Positions 1-7,907 of a stretch of DNA of 64,000 nucleotides are shown one piece after another. The number at the start of each line of letters is the position of its first letter. Position 1 is the stretch's first letter. Under the pieces are notes generated by a model. The model was not told the origin of the DNA. It did no database searches and saw only the letters and a list, made by a program, of their open reading frames with translations. The translations under genes and the position numbers were made by a program. Origin of the DNA: a bacterium. GTDB lineage: Bacteria; Krumholzibacteriota; Krumholzibacteriia; LZORAL124-64-63. Location of the stretch: positions 1 through 64,000 of the forward strand of contig JAAEQC010000059.1 in the NCBI GenBank assembly GCA_024231905.1, written 5' to 3'.

Positions 1-87
1 GGCCTTGTCCATGGCGGCCAGGGAGCGGCGGAGGGAGTGGTCGACAACAGCGGCTGAACGGCGAGGCTGGTAGGGCACGGCACTCAT
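1..87 (-). CDS. N-terminus of an unidentified protein (cut by window edge)
   Basis: An ATG on the minus strand (85-87) opens a frame that stays open for 29 codons to the left edge of the window. It is preceded by a strong ribosome binding site, GGAGGTG (complement of 92-98), at normal spacing, which is the main reason to believe it. The N-terminus is rich in Arg, Ser and Ala and has no signal peptide. There is too little sequence to name a family. It diverges from the XRE regulator at 392, so the 300-bp gap between them is a shared promoter region. Confidence 0.55.
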   Translation of the reverse strand, partial: MSAVPYQPRRSAAVVDHSLRRSLAAMDKA

Positions 88-391
88 GGAGCACCTCCAG
101 GGCTAGACGTCAGTGGGAGGTGCAATCAATATACGAAAACAAAGCGAAAACAGCAACCCAAGACAGCCATAAATTGTTTAATAGCAGCGATAACCATATA
201 CAATCGTGGATATACGCACCCACGCCAATGCCCCTGGATTAAGACCGAGATCCCAGCACCCAAGGTCCCCGGGGACCTCGCTACCCTATTGGACGCTAGC
301 AAGCCGCTCCGTCTCACTTATCTGGAATCAATACCGAACAAAAAGTAATTGATACTTTACAAAAAGTGCGCAATAGCGTACATCTAATACC
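88..391. other. Divergent intergenic region, relatively AT-rich
   Basis: About 300 bases without a credible gene separate two divergent genes. The stretch 125-240 and 320-391 is clearly more AT-rich than the surrounding coding DNA. It holds a 16-bp perfect palindrome centred on CCCCGGGG at 263-278 and, next to the XRE gene, a set of alternating AAAGTA/TACTTT half-sites (342-367). I see no RNA gene in it. Confidence 0.5.
342..367. promoter_or_regulatory. Candidate XRE operator made of alternating half-sites
   Basis: AAAGTA (342-347), then TACTTT (353-358) after 5 bases, then AAAGT (363-367) after 4 bases. The first two form a perfect 6-bp inverted repeat. The block lies 25-50 bases before the XRE start codon and overlaps a possible -35 (TTTACA, 356-361), so binding there would repress the gene. 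Autorepression is typical of small XRE regulators; that this protein binds here is inference. Confidence 0.4.
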
Positions 392-607
392 ATGAAGCTC
401 AGCAACCACATCAAGCAGCACCGAGCGCGCCTGGATCTGACCCAGCAGGATCTGGCCGACCGCGTCGGCGTCCGTCGCCAGGCCATCCTGGCCATCGAGA
501 AGGGCAAGTACGTGCCGTCGGCTCTGCTGGCCTTCCAGCTGGCCCGGGCCCTGGACATGCCCGTGGGGGAGCTCTTCGAACTGGATGACGAAGGGGGAGA
601 GGGATGA
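392..607 (+). CDS. Small XRE-family transcriptional regulator
   Basis: 71 residues, essentially one helix-turn-helix domain. Helix 2 and the recognition helix are visible as TQQDLADRVGVRRQAILAIEKG (split at G-V, residues 18-39), followed by the conserved K-Y-x-P-S and an acidic tail. The length is normal for the short YozG/YgzD-like XRE proteins, which bind DNA as dimers. No Shine-Dalgarno sequence precedes the ATG, so the transcript may be leaderless. Its stop overlaps the start of the next membrane protein gene (ATGA at 604-607), so the two are co-translated and probably act together. Confidence 0.85.
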   Translation: MKLSNHIKQHRARLDLTQQDLADRVGVRRQAILAIEKGKYVPSALLAFQLARALDMPVGELFELDDEGGEG

Positions 608-1323
608 ACACGACCGCCGTGCGCCGTCTGCCGTCCGCCGATTGGATCGCCTTCGGGATAGGGGTAGTGGCGCTGTGTCTGCAGTACGTTCACACCGTAG
701 GCATTGGCCTTGTGTCGCTGGCGGTGTTCGCGCCTTCCCTGTTGCGCGAGGTAGGTCTGCTCCGGGACACGGACGAATGGTCGCGCGGCATCATGCACCG
801 GGCGGGATTCCATGGCCTGCTGGCCGTGGCCGGGCTTTACATCCTGGGTTACGCGGTTTCGGCGCTAGGCCTCTTCGTACCGAGCCCGGATTTACCGCAA
901 CCGCTGAACGACGAGATCTTTCGCAAGGCCATGGTCTGGGTCTTCCTCGTGAGCTACCTCATCCAGTACTGGGGAGCCCGCGAGGGGGTATTCCGGATTC
1001 TGCTCGTGTCCGCCCTGGCGTCCGTATTGGGAACTGTGACCGTCCTAACTGTTAATCGTCAGGAATGGGATTTCTGGAACAAAGGTCTTCTCGGCGTGGC
1101 GGTCTTCTCCACACTTTTCGTTGGCGTGGCCTTTCTGACCCGGCGCTACCCACGCACCGGAGGCGGCGTGCTCCTAATCCTGCTCCTAGTGCTCATCGTC
1201 TTTGGCCTGTTCCAGGCACCGGGCATGTCGGTTCTCGAGCGCTGGGGCATGGTCCACATTTGGATGCAAGCCGGCCTCATCTTCGGCATCACCGGCATCG
1301 CCTTGCTGCGAGAGTCTTCCTGA
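604..1323 (+). CDS. Multi-pass membrane protein coupled to XRE regulator
   Basis: 239 residues with about seven hydrophobic segments (near residues 13-45, 72-95, 110-128, 132-152, 160-178, 188-205, 218-235). No catalytic motif is recognisable. The ATG overlaps the stop of the XRE gene. Pairs of a short XRE regulator and a downstream integral membrane protein are common in bacteria and the membrane partner is usually of unknown function. I can only say it is an inner-membrane protein that is likely co-regulated with the regulator. Confidence 0.7.
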   Translation: MNTTAVRRLPSADWIAFGIGVVALCLQYVHTVGIGLVSLAVFAPSLLREVGLLRDTDEWSRGIMHRAGFHGLLAVAGLYILGYAVSALGLFVPSPDLPQPLNDEIFRKAMVWVFLVSYLIQYWGAREGVFRILLVSALASVLGTVTVLTVNRQEWDFWNKGLLGVAVFSTLFVGVAFLTRRYPRTGGGVLLILLLVLIVFGLFQAPGMSVLERWGMVHIWMQAGLIFGITGIALLRESS

Positions 1324-1339
1324 CGAAAGGCGTCCTCCG

Positions 1340-2419
1340 ATGCGCTGTCTGATCATTCTCGCCCTCTTGCTCGTCGCCCTGCCCGCCGTGGCCCAGAAGG
1401 GTCCTGCCGACACTCTTTGGGAACTCTACCAGGAGGGGCGCTTCGACGAGGTTGTCCAGCAGGGCAAGGCCCTCCTGAACACCGGTACCGAGACTGCCCA
1501 GGTGAACCTGGCCGTGGGCCGCGCCCTGGCCGACCAGGACCAATGCGGCGAGGGCATTATCTACCTGGAGCGGGCGGCCGAAATGGATCTGGACAGGAGC
1601 TGGGTCTACGCCTGGGCCCAGAACTACCTGGGCAACTGCGACTGGTTCGCCGGACGGGAGGACGCGGCACGCCGGGCCTGGATGGCCGCCCGCGACGCCG
1701 ACGCCACCCACAACTCCACCCGCCAAGCGGCCATGAACCTGGTGGGCTTCGGCCTGGCGGAGTCGTTCGTCACGTGGACCGACTTCACCACCGACCACTT
1801 CGCCTTCCGGTTCTCCGGCCAACTGACCGACCTTGACCGGGAAGTCTATGCGCGAACGCACGAGGAGGCGTTCACGACGATCAGCACCTTCTTCGGCGGC
1901 GGCGGCGGCAACCCCATCCGCTTCTTCGTATGGGCCGACCAGGAAGAGGCCACGGCCGCGGGCATGCCGCCCCTGGGTATCGCCAAACCCGAGTACGACA
2001 TGGTCCACTGCGTCGCCGCTCAGACCGTGGGCCACGAGATGACCCACGTTATTTCCCACCGTGCGCTGGAGCCCACGGCCCGCACTGGTCTGATCAACGA
2101 GGGCACCGCCGTGCACTTCGACCAGACCGGCCGCGACCAGTTGGCCCGGGCGCGCCGGGCCCTGGCCGAAGCGCGCACCCCGGCGGGCGAGCCGCTGCCG
2201 GTGGTGGCTACGGCAGCCCTTTGGGACGACTGGAGTCTGCTGCCCGGTGATGTGAGCTATCCGGTGGCCGGTGCCTGGGTGGCGAAGCTCATCGAGCAGG
2301 GCGGCAAGGAGAAATTCCTGGAGTTCTACAGCGACCAGACCCTGGCCCACGCGCGCACGGTCTACGGCGACGATCTTCAGGGTTGGCTCGCGGAATTCGA
2401 CGCGGCCTTGGCCGACTGA
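1340..2419 (+). CDS. Secreted gluzincin-like metallopeptidase domain protein
   Basis: 359 residues. The start at 1340 gives a clean signal peptide (residues 1-19, ending A-V-A-Q). Residues 25-130 look like tetratricopeptide-type helices. The C-terminal half contains HEMTH (232-236), an HExxH zinc motif, and a following NEGTA with Glu254 as a likely third ligand, as in peptidase MA-type (gluzincin) domains. The protein should be exported to the periplasm or beyond. The start lies 16 bases after the membrane protein gene, so it may share its transcript. Substrate unknown. Confidence 0.7.
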   Translation: MRCLIILALLLVALPAVAQKGPADTLWELYQEGRFDEVVQQGKALLNTGTETAQVNLAVGRALADQDQCGEGIIYLERAAEMDLDRSWVYAWAQNYLGNCDWFAGREDAARRAWMAARDADATHNSTRQAAMNLVGFGLAESFVTWTDFTTDHFAFRFSGQLTDLDREVYARTHEEAFTTISTFFGGGGGNPIRFFVWADQEEATAAGMPPLGIAKPEYDMVHCVAAQTVGHEMTHVISHRALEPTARTGLINEGTAVHFDQTGRDQLARARRALAEARTPAGEPLPVVATAALWDDWSLLPGDVSYPVAGAWVAKLIEQGGKEKFLEFYSDQTLAHARTVYGDDLQGWLAEFDAALAD

Positions 2420-2438
2420 TTCCTGCCCCGACATGACG

Positions 2439-2470
2439 AAGGCCCGGCCGCCGTGGGGCAGCCGGGCCTT
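2439..2470. terminator. Hairpin terminator between convergent genes
   Basis: A 10-bp perfect stem (AAGGCCCGGC / GCCGGGCCTT) with a 12-base loop, followed on the plus side by TTTC. It lies between the 3' ends of the convergent genes at 1340-2419 and 2495-4174 and could serve both. Confidence 0.65.
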
Positions 2471-2494
2471 TCGCGTGCGTCCTGTCCGAGCAGA

Positions 2495-4174
2495 CTACTT
2501 CATGAGCACCATGCGGCGGCTCTCGTCGTAGCCATTGGCCTGGAGGCGGTAGAAGTAGACGCCCGAGGCCACCTGGCGGCCCCCGTCGTCGCGACCCTGC
2601 CAGGAAACCAGGTGATCGCCGTCGGTCATCTGTCCGCTGACCAGGGTGCGCACCAGGCGTCCGGCCGCGTTGAAGACCCGCAGATCCACCTGGCCGGGTT
2701 GGGCCAGACGGAAAGCGATGGTGGTGGCGGGGTTGAACGGATTCGGATAGTTCGGGCCCAGGGCCGTGGGCGCCGGCACGTCGGGCGTGGCGCTCACCCG
2801 GGGGTCGAACCAGCCGATGTCGTCGAAGTGCTGGAGCGTCAGGTCCACGTCCGTGCTGAGGGCCGAGTTGATGGCCGGCTCCATGAGCACGTCGGGGAAG
2901 GCCGTGATGTCCCAGTGGGAGATGGACGACCCCGGCTCGATGGGATTCGGGGCGTACAGCTTGACCCGGCCCAGGCTGTCGGCGCCCTGCAGGATGGCCG
3001 TGTCGGCGAAGAGGGTCACGTTCACGCCGGGCAGGGCGGCCTTGATGAGGGCCCCGTCGGCGGTGGTCACGCTCACGGTGGGGATGGTCAGGCCGGGATC
3101 GGTCCCGCCCAGACCCGGGGGCGTGGCGCCGCCGGAGTTGTCCACGATGATCACGGCGATGGCACCGGCCGCCTCGGCATTCTGGGCCTTGTCCGTGAAG
3201 GCGCAGGTGCCCCGGTCGATGAGGGCGATGTTGCCGGCGATGGCCGCCGCGTTCACGAAGGGGCCACTGCAGCCGTCGGTGACCACGCCGGTGCCGTCGT
3301 CCACCAGGACCACGTCACCGGTGATGCCGACCGCGTCGAGGGCCGGGCCGAAGGAGGCCGAACCCAGGTCCATGGTCGCCGGCAGGCCGGTGCCCGAGTT
3401 GACCTGGAGCGTGGGCTTGCCGCCCAGCACGTAGGGTGCCGCGCCCGTGACCGCCGAACCGTCCCACACCAGGTTGCCGGTGTTGATGGCCGAGGTCATG
3501 CGCTGGCTGTCATTCATGTCGTGCCAGTGGATGCCGGTGGTCGTGTCCAGGATGTGGCGCTCGAAGGTGTCCGGGTAGCCGGCAAGTTCGGTGCCGTCGG
3601 CCTCGTCCACGAAGGTGCTGAAGCCCAGGCCGTGCCCGAACTCGTGCAGCAGCACCGGCAGGAGCTCCACGTCGGTGCCCTCGTTGCCGTCGAAGCCGTA
3701 GTACCAGTTGGTGCCCGACAGGCAGTTGTTGTTGTTGTCGATGCTGGAGTTGAACTGGGCCCGGATGTCGTCATTCCCGGCGGCCAGATCCGAGCCGTAG
3801 CGTTTGTTGGCCAGCGCCACGTGATACCAGGTGCCCGGCCACTCGGCGCCGGTGAAGTCGCGGTAGACGGTCACGGGTCCCGCAGCGCCCAGCACCGCGC
3901 CGCTGGCGTCGCAGCTGAGGGGGTCGAAGGTCGCAGTCACGCGGATGGTGACGTCGCTGTCGATGAGGCCGCCCCAGATGTCGGCCGCGTGCTGGAAGAG
4001 GTTCAGGCGCTGCTGGCCCACGGTGGTGCCGGTGTTGCCACCCACGGGGGTGGCCGGCGTCGTGTCGTTGAAACCTTCGCCGGCGCCGTCGCTATTGATG
4101 ACGATGAGGGTCGCCGCCGGTGCCGTCGTTGCCGCGAAAGCTACGAGCAACAGGCTGATCAGGATCCGCTTCAT
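2495..4174 (-). CDS. Secreted zinc metalloprotease with PA domain and C-terminal FlgD-like Ig domain
   Basis: 559 residues. A signal peptide (1-20) is followed by a catalytic region with HEFGHGLGF (177-185), the HExxHxxGF zinc motif of metzincin-like proteases. A protease-associated (PA) domain occupies roughly 250-395 and contains the typical G-x-I-A-L-I-D-R-G-x-C stretch. The C-terminus (about 475-559) begins with YPNPFNP and matches the FlgD-like Ig domain found at the ends of many secreted proteins of FCB-type candidate phyla. The start codon immediately follows the stop of the small gene at 4176-4595 (TGATATG), so the two form a coupled operon. Likely an extracellular or surface protease. 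Confidence 0.85.
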   Translation of the reverse strand: MKRILISLLLVAFAATTAPAATLIVINSDGAGEGFNDTTPATPVGGNTGTTVGQQRLNLFQHAADIWGGLIDSDVTIRVTATFDPLSCDASGAVLGAAGPVTVYRDFTGAEWPGTWYHVALANKRYGSDLAAGNDDIRAQFNSSIDNNNNCLSGTNWYYGFDGNEGTDVELLPVLLHEFGHGLGFSTFVDEADGTELAGYPDTFERHILDTTTGIHWHDMNDSQRMTSAINTGNLVWDGSAVTGAAPYVLGGKPTLQVNSGTGLPATMDLGSASFGPALDAVGITGDVVLVDDGTGVVTDGCSGPFVNAAAIAGNIALIDRGTCAFTDKAQNAEAAGAIAVIIVDNSGGATPPGLGGTDPGLTIPTVSVTTADGALIKAALPGVNVTLFADTAILQGADSLGRVKLYAPNPIEPGSSISHWDITAFPDVLMEPAINSALSTDVDLTLQHFDDIGWFDPRVSATPDVPAPTALGPNYPNPFNPATTIAFRLAQPGQVDLRVFNAAGRLVRTLVSGQMTDGDHLVSWQGRDDGGRQVASGVYFYRLQANGYDESRRMVLMK

Positions 4175-4175
4175 A

Positions 4176-4595
4176 TCACTTCACCTCCAGCGTGGTGCCC
4201 TGGCCGGAGAGGAACTCCTGGGCCTGGTGGCTGTCGGTGGTGCAGATGGTCTCCAGCTCGCCGTCTTCTCCGATGCGGGCCACCGAGGCGCTCATGAAGC
4301 GACCTTCGAGATCGATGCTGGCTGAGCCGTCGGGGTGGATGACCTCCACGAGTCCGTCGTCGTCGCGCCGCAGCATCTGTTGCAGCTGCAGGTCCGCAGC
4401 CTTGTCGGTGGCGGTCGCGTGGACCAGTTCCCCGGTCTCCGGGTCGATGGAAACGCGCATGGCTGCCGTTCCCGGAGCGATTCCGTCCGCGGGCTCGTCG
4501 GCCGTCAGGGCCCAGGGCAGGGCCACGGCCAGCACGAGCGAAGCCGTGGCGACCGCAATCCGGCTCCTGTTGCGGGTGAAGTTGATGCGTTTCAT
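4176..4595 (-). CDS. Small secreted protein of unknown function, coupled to metalloprotease
   Basis: 139 residues with an N-terminal signal peptide (Arg/Lys-rich start, hydrophobic core about 13-27). The ATG at 4595 is preceded by AAAGGAC. The mature part is acidic, contains no cysteine pair other than one Cys near the C-terminus, and resembles no family I know. Because it is translated just before the PA-domain metalloprotease, it could be an inhibitor, chaperone or pro-region supplied in trans; that is inference from position only. Confidence 0.6.
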   Translation of the reverse strand: MKRINFTRNRSRIAVATASLVLAVALPWALTADEPADGIAPGTAAMRVSIDPETGELVHATATDKAADLQLQQMLRRDDDGLVEVIHPDGSASIDLEGRFMSASVARIGEDGELETICTTDSHQAQEFLSGQGTTLEVK

Positions 4596-4816
4596 GGAAT
4601 TGTCCTTTCCCCCTCCGTGTGGGCGATGGATGGGCGAAACAGGTAACGAGGCCGGCCGCTGCCTGCGACCGGCCGGATATGTCTCGAGAAGTATACAGCA
4701 ATACGTGCCGGTTGTCCCGTGGCGGCGGCCGGCGGCGGGCCCTGCCATCCGGCAGGCCGGCAGGAAAAGGTGGACCGCACCTTGCGTGACCGCGAGCCGT
4801 GCCCCAAATTTGCGGC

Positions 4817-5386
4817 ATGGAAAACCAGGTCGACAATGAGCGGTTGCTGCGGTTCGCCGCGGACCTCTGCGGGAAATGCGAAATGCAGATCACCGAACTC
4901 ACCGACGATGACCGGAAGTGGGTCCAGGAGCGCACCGAGCTGCTCTTCGGCGGCGATTTCGTGGTGTCCCGGGAGGAAGTCCACGATCCCCACGAGTTGC
5001 CCGGGTTCATAGCTTCGGAGGGACCGGAGCGTGTGGGTCTCGTGACCTACAACATCACCGGCAAGTCCTGTGAGATCGTGACCATCGATGCCCTCTGCCA
5101 GTTCATGGGTATCGGCACCGAACTGCTCGACCGGGTGGAGATCGAGGCCCGTGCCGCCGGCTGCAACCGCCTCTGGGCCATCACCACCAACGACAACCTG
5201 GACGCCCAGCGTTTCTTCCAGAAGCGCGGTTTCGTCGTCAGCGAGGTGCGATTGGGCAGCATGTCCAAGATCCGCCTACTGAAGCCCAACATCCCGCGCG
5301 AGGGCTGCTACGGTATCCCCATCCGCGACGAGATCGAGTTCGAGCGGCCCCTGGTCAACGATCCGGCGGCCCGGCTCGGCACCTGA
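4817..5386 (+). CDS. GNAT-family N-acetyltransferase
   Basis: 189 residues. The acetyl-CoA binding motif A is visible as QFMGIGTELL (about residues 95-104) followed by an amphipathic helix, and the later N-x-x-A-Q-x-F-F-x-K-R-G-F stretch is the typical motif B. The family transfers acetyl groups from acetyl-CoA to small molecules or proteins; the substrate cannot be read. No clear ribosome binding site decides the start: the ATG at 4817 is used here, and an in-frame GTG at 4799 is the alternative. Confidence 0.8.
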   Translation: MENQVDNERLLRFAADLCGKCEMQITELTDDDRKWVQERTELLFGGDFVVSREEVHDPHELPGFIASEGPERVGLVTYNITGKSCEIVTIDALCQFMGIGTELLDRVEIEARAAGCNRLWAITTNDNLDAQRFFQKRGFVVSEVRLGSMSKIRLLKPNIPREGCYGIPIRDEIEFERPLVNDPAARLGT

Positions 5387-5486
5387 TCCAACGGTCATTT
5401 TCCTGTTCGCGACACCGGGCCGTTCACCTATCATGGGCGGGTCAGTCCTCTCGCCTTGCCTTGTCCATCAACCCCCGGAGGAGCCC

Positions 5487-7268
5487 ATGACCGCCCGCCA
5501 GAAGGTCGCAGCCCTGCGCAAGCTCATGCAGAAGAACCGCGTCGACGCCTACTACGTGCCCAGCGCCGACCCGCACCAGAGCGAGTACCTGCCTGAAGCC
5601 TGGAAACTGCGGGCCTGGCTGAGCGGTTTCACCGGTTCGGCCGGCGAGGTGGTCGTCACCGCTCGCAAGGCCGGCCTGTGGACCGACGGCCGCTACTTCC
5701 TGCAGGCCTCCCTGGAATTGCCCGGGTCGAGTATCGACCTCATGCGCATGGGTGAGCCGGAGACGCTGGACATGCCGGCCTGGGTCGCGTCCCAGCTGAA
5801 GCGGGGCCAGACCCTGGGCATGGACCCGAGCGTGGTTTCCCTGGCCGCAGCCAAGAGCTTCGAGGAAGCGCTGGCGCCCCACGGCGTGAAAGTGAAGTAC
5901 GTGACGCCGAACCTGGTAGCCGGCCTGTGGACCGACCGGCCCGAGGAGAGTCTGGCGCCCATGGTCCCCCATTCGGCGCGGATCGCCGGCGAGACCGCCG
6001 CCGCCAAGCTGACCCGGGTGCGCGCGGAGATGAAAGTCGCCGGTTGCAAGGTGCACGTGGTGGTCGCCCTGGACCAGGTGGCCTGGCTGCTGAACGTGCG
6101 GGCCCGGGACATCCAGTACACGCCGGTGGTCAATGCCTACGCCGTGGTCACAGACCGCACAGCCGCCATCTACGTGGACCGGCGCAAGGTGACGCCGGCC
6201 GCGCGTAAGGCCCTCAAGGGCGCCGCGACCATCAAGGATTATGACACGGTCTGGCAGGACCTGGCGGCCCTGGGACAGCGGAAGACCAAGGTATGGCTCG
6301 ATCCCGTGTGCACCAACCGGCGGGTCCTGGACACGCTGAAGGGCGCCACCTTCCACCTGGCGTCCAGTCCCATCACGGCCATGAAAGCGGTCAAGAACGC
6401 GACCCAGATCAAGGGCATCGCCGCCGCCCACGTGCGCGACGGCGTGGCCATGGTGAAGTTCCTCAAGTGGCTGGAGGAGGCCGTGCCCGCCGGGGGAGTC
6501 ACCGAGATCTCGGCGGCAGAGCAGTTGCGCGCCTTCCGGGCCGAGGGCAAGGGCTTCAAGGATCTGAGCTTCGACACCATCAGCGGCTACGCGGGCAACG
6601 GCGCCATCATCCACTACAGCGTGGACGAGCAGAGCAACACGAAGCTGAAGCCCCGTGGCCTGTACCTCATCGACAGCGGCGGCCAGTATCCGGAGGGCAC
6701 CACGGACATCACACGTACGGTGCCTCTGGGTGCGCCGTCCCGGCGCCAGAAGGAGTGCTACACGCGGGTTCTCATGGGCACCATCGACTGCACGCGGATC
6801 CCCTTCCCGGCCGGTACCACGGGCCAGCGCCACGAGATGTTCGCCCGGGCGGCCCTGTGGCAGATCGGCGAGGACTACGCCCACGGCACCGGCCACGGCG
6901 TGGGCCAGTACCTGGGCGTCCACGAAGGGCCCCACAGCCTGAAGAATCTCGTCACGCCGCCCCTGGTGGCGGGCAATCTCCTGTCCATCGAGCCGGGACA
7001 CTACGAGGCCGGAAGCTTCGGCATCCGGCTGGAGAATCTGGCGGTGGTGGTGAAGGATGAGAAGCTGAGCCGGGACGGCCGCACCTGGCTGCGCTTCGAC
7101 ACGGTCACCCTGTGCCCCATCGACACGCGGCCGGTGGACGAGTCGCTCATGACGAAGGACCAGATCGCCTGGCTGAACGCCTACCACGCGCGGGTGCGCA
7201 AGGAGCTGTCGCCGCACCTGGACGCGGCGCACCGGCGCTGGCTGAAGGACTGCACGCAGTCCATCTAG
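5487..7268 (+). CDS. pepP: Xaa-Pro aminopeptidase, M24B family
   Basis: 593 residues, a normal length for the long form of cytosolic aminopeptidase P. It has two creatinase-like N-terminal domains (about 1-310) and a C-terminal pita-bread metallopeptidase domain. The metal ligands are visible: DSGGQY with the later TTDITRT, the GTGHGVG histidine, and the two glutamates in SIEPGHY and GIRLENL. It removes N-terminal residues that precede proline. The ATG at 5487 has a GGAGGAG ribosome binding site. It stands alone and converges on the pilin gene. Confidence 0.93.
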   Translation: MTARQKVAALRKLMQKNRVDAYYVPSADPHQSEYLPEAWKLRAWLSGFTGSAGEVVVTARKAGLWTDGRYFLQASLELPGSSIDLMRMGEPETLDMPAWVASQLKRGQTLGMDPSVVSLAAAKSFEEALAPHGVKVKYVTPNLVAGLWTDRPEESLAPMVPHSARIAGETAAAKLTRVRAEMKVAGCKVHVVVALDQVAWLLNVRARDIQYTPVVNAYAVVTDRTAAIYVDRRKVTPAARKALKGAATIKDYDTVWQDLAALGQRKTKVWLDPVCTNRRVLDTLKGATFHLASSPITAMKAVKNATQIKGIAAAHVRDGVAMVKFLKWLEEAVPAGGVTEISAAEQLRAFRAEGKGFKDLSFDTISGYAGNGAIIHYSVDEQSNTKLKPRGLYLIDSGGQYPEGTTDITRTVPLGAPSRRQKECYTRVLMGTIDCTRIPFPAGTTGQRHEMFARAALWQIGEDYAHGTGHGVGQYLGVHEGPHSLKNLVTPPLVAGNLLSIEPGHYEAGSFGIRLENLAVVVKDEKLSRDGRTWLRFDTVTLCPIDTRPVDESLMTKDQIAWLNAYHARVRKELSPHLDAAHRRWLKDCTQSI

Positions 7269-7288
7269 ACCGTTGGGCACCAAGAGGA

Positions 7289-7320
7289 ACGGCCCGGTCC
7301 CCTTGCGGGGGCCGGGCCGT
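7289..7320. terminator. Hairpin terminator between pepP and pilin gene
   Basis: A 14-bp stem with one G-T pair and a TTGC loop (7303-7306) lies between two convergent genes 70 bases apart. There is no long T-run on either side. It probably ends transcription in both directions. Confidence 0.65.
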
Positions 7321-7337
7321 CCTCGTTCGTGCGTGGG

Positions 7338-7763
7338 TTACTGTCCGCCGCGGTTGGTCTGGATGATGGCGTCCTTGCCGAATCCGGTGATGGTGTAGGC
7401 GGTCATGAAGCCGCCCACCATGAGCGTGACCACGCCGACCTGGCCGGGTTGGGCCGCCACGGCTCCGAACTGGGGTTCGGACGGGACATTGGTGAAGGCG
7501 TTCTTCAGCAGGATCTGCCCGGGCAGCAACGGCGTGAGGTCGCCGGCGGCGGCGGAGTAGATGCCGTCGTTGCGCACGCCATAATCCTCGATGGTCAGCT
7601 GCACCGTGTGGGCGTGGCGCTTGGTCGCCGCTTCCTTGGCCCGCCCCTGCATGCTGATGAAGTTGGGGATGGCGATGGACGCCAGCAGGCCGATGATGAC
7701 GACGACGATCATGAGTTCGATCAACGTGAAACCGCGTCGATGGAAACCTTGGCGATGGTTCAT
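7338..7763 (-). CDS. Type IV pilin-like protein (prepilin)
   Basis: 141 residues. The N-terminus has the prepilin peptidase site: a short basic leader, then G-FTLIELMIVVVIIGLLASIA with cleavage after Gly12 and Glu at mature position 5. The hydrophobic helix (13-33) is followed by a globular domain with the features of PilA/GspG-type pilins. It would be processed by a prepilin peptidase and assembled into a pilus or a type II secretion pseudopilus. It is an orphan here, with no assembly ATPase or platform protein nearby. A sigma-28-like promoter element lies upstream (7848-7874). Confidence 0.88.
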   Translation of the reverse strand: MNHRQGFHRRGFTLIELMIVVVIIGLLASIAIPNFISMQGRAKEAATKRHAHTVQLTIEDYGVRNDGIYSAAAGDLTPLLPGQILLKNAFTNVPSEPQFGAVAAQPGQVGVVTLMVGGFMTAYTITGFGKDAIIQTNRGGQ

Positions 7764-7806
7764 CGTGTTCCTCTCCGTTCGGCGCTGGAGGACGCCGAGC
7801 CCCCAG

Positions 7807-7846
7807 GTAACGACCCGTATGGCGCCTCTTGAGGCGCATCTGTTAC
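7807..7846 (-). other. Structured 5' leader of the pilin mRNA
   Basis: Between the putative promoter and the pilin gene the leader can fold into a 7-bp hairpin GCGCCTC-AA-GAGGCGC (7822-7837) nested inside GTAAC...GTTAC (7807-7811 with 7842-7846). I do not recognise a known riboswitch in it. It may regulate or stabilise the pilin transcript. Confidence 0.3.
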
Positions 7847-7847
7847 G

Positions 7848-7874
7848 TTATCGGCGTTCCCCGGGGGAACTGAA
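7848..7874 (-). promoter_or_regulatory. Sigma-28-like promoter of the pilin gene
   Basis: On the minus strand the sequence reads TTCAGTTC, 11 bases, then GCCGATAA (7848-7855). The sigma-28 (FliA) consensus is TAAAGTTT-N11-GCCGATAA, so the -10 box matches 8 of 8 and the -35 box 5 of 8 with exact spacing. The start codon of the pilin is about 85 bases downstream. Confidence 0.45.
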
Positions 7875-7907
7875 GTAATTCCATCCTGGATTCTGGAAGG
7901 AGTCGGA

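Noticed and set aside
392-1323. An XRE-based toxin-antitoxin or defence pair
   Set aside because: The partner is a seven-segment membrane protein without toxin features, and regulator/membrane pairs of this kind are common without such a role.
2453-4297. A 614-codon open frame on the plus strand opposite the metalloprotease
   Set aside because: It is antisense to a gene with signal peptide, zinc motif and recognised domains; its product is low-complexity Gly/Arg/Val sequence typical of shadow frames in GC-rich DNA.
7764-7907. A cyclic-di-GMP riboswitch before the pilin gene
   Set aside because: The leader is folded, but the conserved bases of the GEMM classes are not there.
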